Shown here: positions 43,688-54,788 of the stretch, in pieces
How positions within the stretch are numbered: position 1 is the stretch's first letter
Layout: each line of letters starts with the position of its first letter
Assembly: GCA_030770425.1 (NCBI GenBank)
Contig: JASJFT010000010.1
Location: 372,001-436,000, forward strand
Length of the DNA: 64,000 nucleotides
From: Darksidea phi
Taxonomy: Eukaryota; Ascomycota; Dothideomycetes; Pleosporales; Lentitheciaceae
Direction: 5' to 3'
Made by a program: the position numbers and the translations under genes
The notes under the pieces: model-generated
Told to the model about the DNA's origin: nothing
The model's database searches: none
What the model saw: the letters and a program-made list of their open reading frames with translations, nothing else

Positions 43688-45749
43688 ATGGCCGCTTCCA
43701 CCAAAACCCTCGCCCATCTCCTAGCACAGGCATCTATTGAAGATCACAGTGAAGTCCTGCAGTCCGCCAATGCCTCAATCAAGAAGAACAAGGGTGACCT
43801 GGAAGCTCAGCATGCAAGAGCGACAGCTCTGTTGCACCTTGATCGGTTTGATGATGCGTTGAAGGCTTTCGAGGATGTCAAGGGGTTGCAAGAGAAGGCG
43901 CGGTTCGAATATGCCTATGCGCTGTACAAGACGGGAAATGCGGCGAAGGCTGTGGAAGTCGCACAAGGTGCAGGTGCGGCTACTAGCCGTGGTATGAAAC
44001 ACGTACTTGCGCAGGCCGTACGTTAAAGCTTCTACTGTACAATTCGCGGCCGTGGCTGACAGGAACAGGCATACCGCTCAGAGAACTTCGCACAGGCTGC
44101 ACGCGTATACCGAGAACTGGCCAGCCAGAAGGCCAACGACGAGGAATACGACATCCGAATCAATTCGGGGGCGGTAGATGCGCAGTTGGAATGGTCCGGG
44201 CAAGGCGAGCTTGTGCAAAAGAAGAAGCCGTCGCGTGAAGATCTCGAGGTTTTCGAGACAGCGTTTAATGCGGCTTGTGGCAGCATAGCGCGGGGCGAGC
44301 TTGCGCAAGGAGAGGTATGCCTGAAGAGGGCAAAGGATCTGTGCAACGCTCTGGAAGACATGTCTGATGCGGAGAAGGAGGCAGAGATTCTGCCAATGTC
44401 TGTGCAGCATGTCTACATCTTGACGCAGCTGGGGAAGATTGATGAGGCGGAGAAGCTGGCTGCGACAATTCCGTTTACTGAGTAAGACACCGCGAAACTG
44501 TTGGAGTGGAATGCTCACTGGATGCAGGATCAAGGAGCTGTCAACCCGCTATATCGCTCAAGTGAACAGCATCGCTGCCTCGAAGGACCACTCCAACCCC
44601 TATCTCTCGCATCGGCTTTTCCACTCATCGCCGAAACCGCCCAAGACGGATCAACATTTCTCCTTTCAGACCAATCTTTTGCGGCAAGATGAATACGTTG
44701 TTTCTCTTCTCTCGCGAAAAGTCGCCGGGGTTGCGTCTTCTACCGAGAAGGTAATATCCGCAGCTCCGACACCTACGCTATCTCCTGCCGTGAACATGGC
44801 TGCTGTGCTGAATGCGGCGGCGCATGCACGAAACGTTACGGCCGAAAAGGCTGCGCTTAAAGAGATTATCCCTCTTTTGGAAAAGAGGCCGAGCGATGTG
44901 GGATTGATCTTGACCATAACGCATCTTTACGTCCTGACCGGAAATCATGCCGCTGCCACGCATCTCCTCGAATCCTTCTTCAAGCGCCTCGAACAATCAG
45001 GCTCTGCATCAGATTTGGATGTGCGATTCGCACCTGGTCTTGTCGCCACTCTTGTCTCGCTATACGCGCAGCAAGGTCGCCCAGCGGCTTCGAGATCAGA
45101 ACTAGCAAAAGCAGCAGAATATTGGCGGAAACCGCATAAGTCGAAAACGGAAGCTCCCTCTAAAGCTCTCATGGTTGCAGCTGGGACCGCCTTACTAGAC
45201 ACGCATAACGCTGAGAACACAAACGCGGCAGGCGAGATCTTCAAGAGTTTATACGACCAAGATGATTCTGATCGAGCAGCCATCGCCGGTCTCGTCGCCG
45301 CATACTCCATTATAAACCCCTCTAGCATCCCCCCAGACTTGACCTCTATCCTTCCCGAAGCTTCCCGCCTCGTCCCCGACGTCGACGCTGCAGCGCTCGA
45401 AACCATGGGCGTACCGATAGGCTCCCTCGCCACTACCTCTGTCGCACAAACCTCAACCAGAGCAGGCAAACGCGCAGCGCCAAAATCTGTCCCGTCGAAG
45501 ACGAAGCGGGTTCGTAAAGCCAGGATGCCGAAAGACTTTGATCCGAACAAGAAGATGGATCCTGAGCGGTGGTTACCGATGCGAGATAGAAGTTATTACA
45601 GGCCGAAAGGGAAGAAAGGGAAGAAGCGAGCGGAAGGCTTGACGCAGGGTGGGGCTGTTGTAGAGGAGAAGCCGCCCCTACAACAGCAGGGTGGGCAGCA
45701 AAAGGCTAGTGGAGGTGGGAAGAAGAAGAAGGGGAAAGGGAAGTGGTAG
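43688..45749 (+). CDS. srp72: Signal recognition particle subunit SRP72
   Basis: Exons 43688-44017, 44069-44481 and 44528-45749 (introns 51 and 46 bp, the first with a GCTGAC branch); 654 aa. SRP72 pairs with SRP68 on 7SL-type RNA in the cytosolic particle that targets proteins to the ER. Seen: N-terminal TPR-like helices (QHARATALLHLDRFDDALKA, FEYAYALYKTGN, AYRSENFAQAARVYREL), further helical repeats, and the family C-terminal RNA-binding block MPKDFDPNKKMDPERWLPMR then RSYYRPKGKKGKKR. A Lys/Gly-rich tail ends it. Length and end block fit the family well. Confidence 0.95.
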
Positions 45750-46229
45750 ATAATCAATTGATGCGGCCAAATGTGCCTACACACGAGAAATCATGCATTT
45801 GCTCGACCATCGATATCACATGTGACCACAATTCTATCGCGAATTCAGTTTGACACCGATCGGACAACCATCTGTATAAGCATTTGCACGAGATCCGATA
45901 TCGAACCCTTGCCAATCGTGCTTCGAGGAGTGATGACAAGCAAGCTCAAGCACAGTCAGCCACGCTAGCGAGCTGCTTAAGCGATCGACGTCATCACCAC
46001 GCCCGGATATTGCGGGAAACAAACCGCAACAAGAACGCTAGTTATGACCGCGATAAGAAGTTCAATTGCCCTTTACTGTCCACTTCTTTCTCCAAGCGAC
46101 AGCCATCTCCCTTTCGGTTCCAATTGGTCCTTTGCTCGAACTTGAACCAGCAGCTACAACGAGTTGCACGCGACTCGCACATCCGACGCTCTGACGCAGT
46201 TCACGGTTTTCTAACAGGACAGTGACGAG
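45750..46229. promoter_or_regulatory. srp72 3' flank and phosphate-carrier promoter
   Basis: 480 bp. It contains a palindromic CCAATTGG (46120-46127) about 105 bp before the carrier ATG, which holds a CCAAT box in both directions. Use by the fungal HAP complex is inference. Confidence 0.4.
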
Positions 46230-47466
46230 ATGTCGGGGAAACTGGAAGCAATGAAGCCGCAGCGTAAAATCGAGCTGTTCTCAGGGACCTATTTCGGGGC
46301 GTGTACGTTGGGTGGTGTCATCGGTAGGTCGCGTCCTCGCTTGTATGATAACGAAACTCATACTGAGGCTGAACAGCTTGCGGTCCAACACATACCATGG
46401 TCACACCCCTTGATCTCGTGAAATGCCGCCGCCAAGTCGACGATAAACTGTACAAATCGAACACACAGGCATGGAAGATGATCTATTCCAAAGAAGGTCT
46501 GCGTGGTGTCTTCTTTGGCTGGACACCTACATTTGTCGGATACTCGCTCCAGGGTGCGGGCAAGTATGGATTTTATGAGGTCTTCAAGAATTTGTATGGG
46601 GACAAGCTTGCGCCAAACATGAACAAGACGGTCGTGTATGTAGCTGCATCTGCGTCGGCAGAGTTCCTGGCAGACATCGCGTTGTGCCCTCTGGAAGCGA
46701 TAAAAGTGCGAATGCAAACGGTAGGTGATTGCTCATCCCATTATAGGCACATATAGCTTTAGGGCCTCTACTGACTTATACTCTTACCTTTAGACACTAC
46801 CGCCGTTCGCGCATACACTGAGAGAGGGGTGGAGCAAAGTCATCGCGGAGGAGGGCGTGGCCGGGCTATACAAAGGCTTGTATCCACTGTGGGGACGTCA
46901 GATCCCGTATACGATGGTTAAGTTTGCATCCTTTGAGAAGGCGGTTGAGCAGATATACAAGACGTTGGGAAAACCCAAAGAATCGTATAATGCACTCCAG
47001 CAGACGGGTGTGAGTTTCTTGGGCGGGTATATCGCTGGTGTTGGATGCGCGGTTGTTAGTCATCCTGCTGGTACGTTTCCTTCGGTGACTATTTGAAGCG
47101 AGAGACTGCGCGATACTGATGTGTAGTAGACGTGATGGTTTCGAAACTGAACTCCGACCGGAAAGCCGGTGAGGGAGCTGGTCAAGCGATGACTAGGATA
47201 TACGGCAGGATTGGTTTTACAGGGCTTTGGAACGGTTTGCCCGTACGAATCTTTATGATCGGCACTCTCACCGTAAGTCTCGCGCCTTCAAACCACGTCT
47301 TCCGGGTGGGTGTAGGATAGTTGCTGACTGACGCGTCCAGGCCTTCCAATGGCTCATCTACGATTCATTTAAAGTCTACCTCGGTGTAAGTTTTACCCCA
47401 CATATACCATTGGAAAGGTTTGAGGCTGATGCTGGGGTTTAGCTCCCCACAACCGGGGGACACTAG
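46230..47466 (+). CDS. mir1: Mitochondrial phosphate carrier
   Basis: Six exons by phase: 46230-46323, 46377-46720, 46794-47070, 47130-47272, 47341-47385 and 47443-47466; 308 aa. It imports phosphate with a proton across the mitochondrial inner membrane for ATP synthesis. The three carrier signatures are present: [18 protein letters not shown] and HPADVMVSK (the last lacks the usual acidic/basic ending). Also seen are [20 protein letters not shown] and [14 protein letters not shown], diagnostic of the phosphate carrier, and the C-terminal YLGLPTTGGH on a 24-bp last exon. Length is normal. It could be Mir1 or the Pic2 paralog; Mir1-type is my preference. Confidence 0.93.
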
Positions 47467-48289
47467 GCGACGCCGGCCAACGGTTCCTCTTGCAGCCAGC
47501 GCCGGCGGAGGTAAAGGCGCTCGAATCGGGGAATGCCAACGAACCCTAGAGGTGGCACGGCTGCGCATTCGGCAGTTGAGAGGTTGAGAGTATGACGACA
47601 TTGTCAATGTATGTCTGTGGGCTTGTGACCAACGATGGAAGGTTTGGGAAGGTGCTTAGGGTATGGAGGTTTCGACAGCAATGTTCTAGTGGCATTTGAG
47701 TATGACAGCGTATGGGTTTCCGTTCTTAAACAAACAATCGGCCCCCGCAATTTCGCTACCATCCTTGTTTCGCCGACATTTAACCTTAGCTTGCGGTCTC
47801 CCATATGTCGGGGGCATTCCAGCATCAATGTTAAATATTTCCTTGCAGAAATCATACTCAACTGAGGTGATTTGTCTTCCAAACATTGCATCAACCATTA
47901 TGTATCTACTTTTATGTTTCTCATAATCTTCAAACATGTCCGTCGCCCCGTTCATGAACTTCATTGTAGTGCGCGCACAGACCACATGCATGGATATTCC
48001 CCGGCCGGTCTAACTTGGATCGACCTCGCCCGTTGCTTAGCTGCACGCAGCCTCGGCACGGTATGCAGTATCAGCGTGGAGAGCAGCATTCCACTTTAAT
48101 CTGCCATCTGCCGGGGATTCCTAACGATATCACCAGCGGCTGCAGGGTATGGTGGACGGACCGCGGGGATGCGAGTGTGGGGAGAGGGTATGCGGGGACC
48201 AAATGGATATATAACGGCCTGTTTCCGTCGTCATTTGGGTGCGTTGTCGGCGGTCCTTGAATTCATTCGAATAAAGTTTGGTGGACATC
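47467..48289. other. Intergenic region with one candidate small ORF
   Basis: 823 bp between the carrier and the esterase. Apart from the minus-strand frame at 47686-47991 I see nothing firm. Confidence 0.45.
47686..47991 (-). CDS. Candidate small Cys-containing protein, 101 aa
   Basis: The frame reads MHVVCARTTMKFMNGATD ... EYDFCKEIFNIDAGMPPTYG ... AKVKCRRNKDGSE ... GADCLFKNGNPYAVILKCH, with five Cys. It is protein-like in composition. Just upstream, in another frame, an ATG opens a hydrophobic MLLSTLILHTVPRLRA stretch that could be a signal peptide if an intron joined them, but I could not settle a convincing splice pair. It might be a small secreted protein or a relic. No family recognised. 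Confidence 0.3.
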   Translation of the reverse strand: MHVVCARTTMKFMNGATDMFEDYEKHKSRYIMVDAMFGRQITSVEYDFCKEIFNIDAGMPPTYGRPQAKVKCRRNKDGSEIAGADCLFKNGNPYAVILKCH

Positions 48290-50090
48290 ATGGCTTTCTT
48301 CAAATCTTTCCTCTTGTCGGGATCCTTGTGGGCGTGCGCTGCGATTGCAGCACCACACACGCCTTATTCCCCGCGCGCCTCATACTCTACTATGCCCACC
48401 GCAACTATCAAGAATGGTACTGTGAATGGCGTCCATTCTGCAGAATACAATCAAGATTATTTTCTCGGCATCCCCTTCGCCCAACCCCCTACTGGCCCGC
48501 TGCGCTTTCGCACTCCACAATCTATTAACACGTCATGGAGCGAACCGTTCCAAGCAACCGAATACCCAGCTGCTTGTGTGGGCTACGGCAGCGACGACTG
48601 GGTATATCCCTCTCTCTCCGAGGACTGTCTCTACCTCAACATCGTCCGCCCCTCCGGATTCGAAGATGAGAAACTACCCGTAGCGTTCTGGATCCATGGC
48701 GGGGGTTTGTCACAAGGTAGTAGCGTCGACCAGAGGTATAACTTCAGCGCTATGATACAGCGGAGTGTAGATATTGGGAAGCCGGTTATTGGGGTTAGTG
48801 TGAATTATAGGTTGAAAATGTGGGGATTTATTACGGGAGACGAAGTTGTGGAAAGTGGTAATGCGAATTTGGGACTTCGCGATCAAAGATTGGCCATGCA
48901 TTGGGTACAGGAAAACATTGAAGCTTTTGGTGGTATGCATCATCGATTCCTCCGTTCTTTCTCTTCGTCTAAATCATGGGAAAAGCTGGAGCAGGACAAG
49001 GAACGTGTGTTAACATGAAGCAGGCGACCCAAAGAAAGTTACTATCTGGGGCGAATCCGCCGGTGCACTCAGCACTGGCATGCATCTCGTAGCATACAAC
49101 GGTCGTGACGACGGCCTTTTCCGCGGCGCCATCATGCAATCCGGAAATCCTGTTAACTACCGCACCTTTAACTACAGCACCGACGACTTCCAAAACGCAT
49201 GTTCGCAGCTCGGCTGCGGTAACGCTACGTCTAAGCTCGATTGCTTGCGTGCCATCGACTTCACCACATTGAACAACTTTATTAACAGTACAGCTGCGGC
49301 AGCCTTCTCTTGGCAGCCCATCATCGACAACGATTTCATAACCGGAAAGACAAGCTTGCAGTTGGCGAATGGAGACTTCGTCCACGTCCCTGTAATCAGC
49401 GGCGCAAACAGCGACGAAGGGACTGCCTTCGGGATAAAACCCATGAACACATCCGCCCAATTTCTCTCCACCCTGCAAACAAGACCGAACCCGGTCATTC
49501 TCACGAAGGAGCAGGCAGAGCAGGTCCTGGCGGCCTACCCTCCAGTCACGAACGCCAGCACCGACCTTCTCGTGCCTGCAAACCTACCCCCCTCCTACGT
49601 CCCACCCTCAAACTTGGGCGCCGAAAGCCGCCGCAGTAACGCCTACTACGGCGATGTACTCATGATCGCGTCTCGCCGCAAAACGTGCCAAACGTGGGCC
49701 GCCAACGACATCGCAGCATTCTGCTATCGCTTCAACACGATTCCCAACGGGTTGCCTCCCTCGGTCGGCGCAACACATTTCCAAGAGGTAGCCTTCGTAT
49801 TCAACAACCAAGCCGGACTGGGCTATGGCTACCCTGGCGTGAGTGAGAAGCCCTTCGAGGGCATGCCGAAGAGTTACTTTGAGTTGGCGGAAGTGATGAG
49901 CGGCGCGTGGGTTTCTTTCGTGCACGATCTAAATCCTGGGGAGTTCTGGCCCCGGTACGAGGCTGAGGGTGGTGAGGACTGGGTGTTCGATGCAAATGTT
50001 ACGGGGTTGGGGTACGCAGAGACGGATAATTGGAGGAAAGCGGGTATTGATCTGCTCAACTCGTGGGACGCGGACGTCTTCCAGAGATGA
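48290..50090 (+). CDS. Secreted type-B carboxylesterase/lipase, 569 aa
   Basis: Two exons, 48290-48932 and 49024-50090 (91-bp intron). A signal peptide (MAFFKSFLLSGSLWACAAIA) points to secretion. The alpha/beta-hydrolase of the cholinesterase type is visible in order: FLGIPFAQPPTGPLRF, SEDCLYLNIVRP, the oxyanion loop WIHGGGLSQGSS, the nucleophile elbow IWGESAGALS (Ser226), SDEGTAFG (acid), and GATHFQEVAFVF (His). Several N-x-S/T sites fit a glycosylated extracellular enzyme. Likely activity is hydrolysis of carboxylic esters or lipids outside the cell; the substrate is unknown. The in-frame GTG at 48278 is not needed; the first ATG starts the signal peptide. Confidence 0.93.
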
Positions 50091-50270
50091 GGAAAGTGTT
50101 TGATTAGAAACCTTTGTTGAAAGCTATAGCGAGCAACAATATGTTAGTGAAATATGTTGTTCAAGACGACTCATAAATGGGTGTGGTTCAATCTGCGTCG
50201 CAGCTGCAAGACTGCGGCTTCTGATATAAGACAAAACTCACTGACACCCGTCTGGACAAGCCTTGCTAAC

Positions 50271-50298
50271 TTGATACCTTGATACCTTGATACCTTGA
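50271..50298. repeat. 8-bp tandem repeat TTGATACC x3.5
   Basis: Three exact TTGATACC units followed by TTGA, in the convergent gap (50091-50466) between the esterase and the HET pseudogene. Nothing else is seen in that gap. Confidence 0.85.
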
Positions 50299-50466
50299 GC
50301 GACCGCATCAACTGCTTTTGCAATGAGGGGGTAGTGTTTGTGGTGTTTTGTGTGAGGCTCAAGAGCGTCATGATCCGTAGATGACTCTGGCTGGCTACTG
50401 AGCCTAACAATGGCTCTTTTCTCAACCATACTTCGATTGGTACCTTGAATTCAGTTAATTATAAGA

Positions 50467-52181
50467 TCATCTATCAGCAAGTTTGACTGAAATTCGATAC
50501 CGAAACTTCGAGACACAGCCTTCCTGTTGAGTACGTGCAAAGCTAGGTAAACGTCGAAGTCCAACCAACAGCTTACCCCTTCCATCAGGAAGCCGAACAG
50601 AGCAACGATCAGAAAGAGTAGAGGAAAGAAACAGTGTGCGCAATTTTCGATCCTTGATCCCCCGTTTTCGCTCAAATATCTCTTTAATTGACCAGATCTC
50701 GTCTATCCGGATCAGCTTGATAGTAAGCAGCAACGTTGGATCTCGGGGGCCGGCAACTTGACATGATATCTGAACTGAGCGCTTAGTCTTTTCGGATTCT
50801 CTTATTTGAATCTCGAAGTTTGGATTCTGCCCTGCTTGTGGTGGTCGTGTGGAATGGCTAATGCCGCCCTTGACGTTCCAGCCCTCCACGTGGAAGAAAC
50901 AGGTTTCTACTGAAAATAGAGTGTCGGTGCACTTGTTACTCTCATAGGATTTCGAGTCTGAACAGATGAGGACTCTGGTCTTTTGGAGTCGAGACACAAA
51001 ATCCTCAACATGGGGTAAAACGGCCGGCGGGGCTCGTAAGCGCAAGTAAGCGTCTAGTCCGGCCCCCTTTTTTAAGAGGAGACAAAGGGCGCCTTGCGGA
51101 TATTTCTCCACGGTATGGTTCAGTACCGCAACGTGGGTCGCACGAATTCGTGGTTTATCGTTGTCGAGATACTCTAGGTTGCTGGAGGTATCTCGATAGG
51201 CTAACAGTGGAAGCATAGTGGACATCTCATTCCCGAAGTTGGAAACAGTGACTAGGATTTGCTCATGTGCTTGTGTGCTCCACATGTCAGAAGCAACGAC
51301 ATTCTTGTATCGAGAATTCAAAGGTAGACATCGATTTCGTTGTGAGAGGCAGGAGACGCAGTCCCTTCTCTCGCAGAAGCGCGTCGGTGAGTCGGCTAGA
51401 AGAGGCTGTCCATCATTGTGAAGGCTATGGCGATATAAGAACATCGAGTGGTCGGCCGTGGAATTATAGATAGCTTCTTGGAGCCTGACGAAAGCTTGTT
51501 CGCGGCCCTCTCCGTAGAGGAGTGGTATACTGACGCTGAAGAGGCCCAGGAGCGAATATGCTTCATCCTCCTCTCTAGTGACTTTCCGATGAGCTGCCCA
51601 TGACAGCCTCTCCGCAGTGCTGAACATGCCAATTGTCTGGTGACAAACGAGAACGTCCGGGTTAATTGACGTAATCTCTGCGATCTGTTTGTGCCGTTCA
51701 AACTTTGTACCTATGGGTTCCCAATTTGCCGCATGAAACTCGAGACATACCGGAGCAATCAGCTCCCGTAGAGTCCAACCGCGTGTGAACCACTTGCTTT
51801 GATCGAATGTCTGACACCAGCCGGCCTCTGAATCGCGAACATCGGCCATACACACGTAACAAATGTTCGACTGTGCGTAGTATCTCTACATCGAATTGAT
51901 AGCTTCTTGCAACTAGCTGAACTAGATTTATCGATGCAATAGCTGTCGATCCAGATCCATTCGTATCCATCGTGGTAAGCGAGGTTGCAAGCTCCTTGTA
52001 TTTTAGCGAAGCCACATTTCATCCGCGTCTGGCTTTGGGGATCTGAAATTGGTGCTTTGCTGATATCTGCAAACGTGACTTCTTCAGCGCTCCACCGGTG
52101 AGAGAGGATGACGTAGTCTGGGACCTCGGTCGGAATGTAGAGGCGGCTGAGCTCCAGAGACTTGGTGTTCAGCAGTCTCAT
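50467..52181 (-). pseudogene. HET-domain incompatibility-type gene, broken
   Basis: The N-terminal half reads as a normal HET domain: MRLLNTKSLELSRLYIP, DYVILSHRWSAEEVTF, and DGYEWIWIDSYCIDKSSSA. At about 51920 the family continuation (LQEAINSM) appears in another frame, and two codons later an in-frame TAG (51887-51889) interrupts it. After that the frame resumes with RYYAQSNICYVCMADV, SKWFTRGWTLRELIAP and DEAYSLLGLFSVSIPLLYGEG, followed by a long unknown C-terminus to 50467. No GT...AG pair removes both defects without losing conserved residues. HET proteins trigger nonself recognition and cell death in filamentous fungi. Two separate lesions suggest a pseudogene, though a sequencing error plus a real stop cannot be excluded. 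Confidence 0.75.
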
Positions 52182-52694
52182 ACTGAATCAAGCTTGTTTG
52201 ATCTTAGTCGATCAGAACCCCACAAAGGTTTTATAGGATGAAATACCAAGGAGAAGTATGAGAAGGTTGTCGTTCTTCTAGATGTACCAGCTTCCGGCTG
52301 AGCTTCAGTTTGAGATAGGGACTTCTACAGGTAACGTTTAAGACCGAGCTGGACGAATTGTACCCAGATTAGAGTCTTTCGGTCTTTCAAGGCTCACCGG
52401 TGGTGTGGGGCGGTGCATTGACGCTGTGGCTCAATGCAGGTTGAGAAATCCACCTATCAGGCTGCAGATGTTTGAAGCCTTCCGCAGGCAAGGCAGTCAT
52501 GCTCCTCCCCAGCTTTGTCAAAGAACTAATTGATGATTAGTAGAACATCCGTAGTATTAGTGTTATCATTCGACTAGAAAAAAAGCAGGAAAACATCTTG
52601 ATTGATTGACCACGCCCCTTCCACACGCCTGCTCCACAAACAAACCCTCCAACTAACCTGCCGACAACGCTGCCTTCCTATAGCGAGGGTACCA
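52182..52694. other. Intergenic region, no gene seen
   Basis: About 510 bp, AT-richer than its flanks, holding the upstream part of the HET gene and the 3' flank of the next gene. Confidence 0.5.
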
Positions 52695-53741
52695 TCAGGC
52701 CAATGCGGTCAAGATCACAGTCGGGAGCCCAATCCCAATCCCAACCCCGAGCGCAATGCGATCTGATCGAGATGTTCCGGAATCTGCGGAGCCGGCGGCA
52801 GTTGGGCTCAGCCATGAACTAGCGCCCGATCGAGAAAAGGTTATACTAGTTCTAGACCTAGTATTAGAAGATGTCGGAGCGCTGATTTTCGAAGAAAGTG
52901 CTGTGTTGGCCGAATCACCTGGAGATGGAGACGGGTTAGAGGAGGCCACGGAAGTGTTTTTCGGATATGTTTGAGAAAGTGTTGGCGCCACTGGCAGTAC
53001 AGATGTGTCTTGCCTAGAAACGGTTGCGTTGACTAAGACATAGTCAGTGTCCCGCTCCATCCCTATCCATGACTTACCCCCAGCGTCGGCTGGAACTTTC
53101 CTGTACAAGGGTGATTGCCTTCCCCCCAACCCGGGAATTGCCCCATATTTACACAGCAATTTTGTATACATGGCAGTCTGAGCCGTAGACCTTTCGCTTT
53201 CAAAGCTCTCGTAGATCGACTGTGTTACGCAGCTGCCCGCTTGCACATATAAATTCCTGGAATTCGTTCAACACAATTTGTTAGATGTTAAGAGCTTGAA
53301 CATATACCCCGTATTCTCTTGAGACCGGAACGCTTACCACTCCCTGTAGAATGATTTACCACTAGGTACCATAGTTATAAGCGCCGTGCCACCACTACAT
53401 TCCGTTGTAAGGATGCACTCCGACGTAAAGGTCGGGCAGCAGTGGACTTGGTTCCCGATCGTACTTAACGTGTAACCAAGCGTCCCACACAGGGAGGGCG
53501 TGACTGTATAGGCATTGTCGACTTAGACAGTTAGAGCATGATGGCAAATACGCCTACACGTGTAATCGCTTCCATACTGATAACCCAACAGAGCCGGATC
53601 ATCTTCATATGGTTGGGCTCGAGGGAGCAGTATAGGCGCGGGAGTGATGGCCGGCTCAGGCGATACTGCTGCTACCACGGCTAAGCTACACAGGGCAATC
53701 GGCAGCAATGCGCAGCAATGTAGGCGTGAGTGTATACCCAT
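52695..53741 (-). CDS. Ser/Thr-rich single-pass surface protein, 294 aa
   Basis: Four exons by phase: 53741-53558, 53521-53338, 53256-53078 and 53032-52695. An N-terminal signal peptide (MGIHSRLHCCALLPIALCSL) is followed by a Cys-containing ectodomain (SLCGTLGYTLSTIGNQVHCC, SECILTTECSGG, QAGSCVTQSIYE). A Ser/Thr/Pro-rich stalk leads to a C-terminal membrane segment (IALGVGIGIGLPTVILTALA) with almost no cytosolic tail, so a GPI-like or short-tailed membrane protein is possible. This layout is common in fungal wall/surface sensors and hypothetical proteins. No enzyme motif was seen. Intron 1 would be only 36 bp. Intron 3 (45 bp) has no stop and a multiple-of-three length, so it could be retained in frame. 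MSIRRDMGIH at 53759 is an alternative start. Confidence 0.65.
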
Positions 53742-54788
53742 ATCACGCCGGATACTCATGAGCTTCGTGTTTACCGCTGACGTAGGTTTAAGGTGCGCTT
53801 TCATGCGACTTTGTATCGTGATGGTAGGTTGTGTTGTGAACAACTTAATTAACACAAGGGCACGGATAAACGGCATAAAGCGGAACTCATTCGTATCGAC
53901 GAGGCTGAGTGCTCGAGCACCCCACAGCATCAAGGCTCACTTGACTAGATCAGTAATCCTTGGACTAATCACACAGGGATGTGAGGGCAAATCTCTAGCA
54001 CGCGTATTACCGATCTTTAATCACAGAAGGCGCAGAGATGGTATGTCGTGCCATCTACCACCGACCGGGGGTAATTTACACGGCCTTTACAGTATCCAAA
54101 AGCTTGTTGTGCGCCAGAGTCCCGGGTGTTGGTCAGCCACCCACACGAATGAAAAGACGGTGCCCATCACAAGTAGGTGTTCCTTACACAGCTAATCACA
54201 TACTGAATGCTGGTGGAGTTTTGCCGTGTGGCAGCTCAGCTCTCGCAAGCCAGTCAGTTTCGAGTATAGCCATAGCCACGGCCACGACCACAGCCACAGC
54301 CAAATATAATCTTCCTTGTTGTATCCATTTCACATCATCGCTCTCAGAGCCATCCAAGCCCAAAAATCACAAACTGCAAGAGAGAAGTGTACGGCTTTCC
54401 ATAATTCTACCGGCCAAACCCAGTCCCAAATCGTCAAGAATAGCAAGATCCATTCCCAGCCTGGAAGGCATCCCTTTCTCGCCGACGCTATGCCATCAAT
54501 AACTTCAAGGGATATGATAAACGTATGCGCCCTATGCCGCAAAAAGACCGAATAGCGCTGTAAGCTTGAAAAAGCCTTCCAAGACGCCAGCTAAACGCGC
54601 CAGACCCGCCTTCTACCTTCCCACTAAGGTAAAATCACCCGATTGACGCCGTAATCATAATCAAGTCGGAATCACCATGCCCTTCCTCTCCATCCCTTTG
54701 ACCCAAAGTGATATCGTCTCGCGAACGTTGCACTTGACAGGAGAGCCCGAGATCTCTGTTTAAGCGCAATTAACGTTAGCACGGATTC
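53742..54788. other. Intergenic region, no gene seen
   Basis: About 1 kb between two minus-strand genes. Frames at 53644-54195 and 54038-54502 are random or mirror the surface-protein gene. A GCCACR-type hexanucleotide run lies at 54269-54301. Confidence 0.5.
54269..54301. repeat. Hexanucleotide microsatellite (GCCACR)n
   Basis: AGCCATAGCCACGGCCACGA and following bases form about five imperfect 6-bp units. Confidence 0.7.

Noticed and set aside
50467..52181. Two independent HET-type genes
   Set aside because: The two halves are consecutive parts of one HET domain and meet at the lesions; the second has no start of its own family type.
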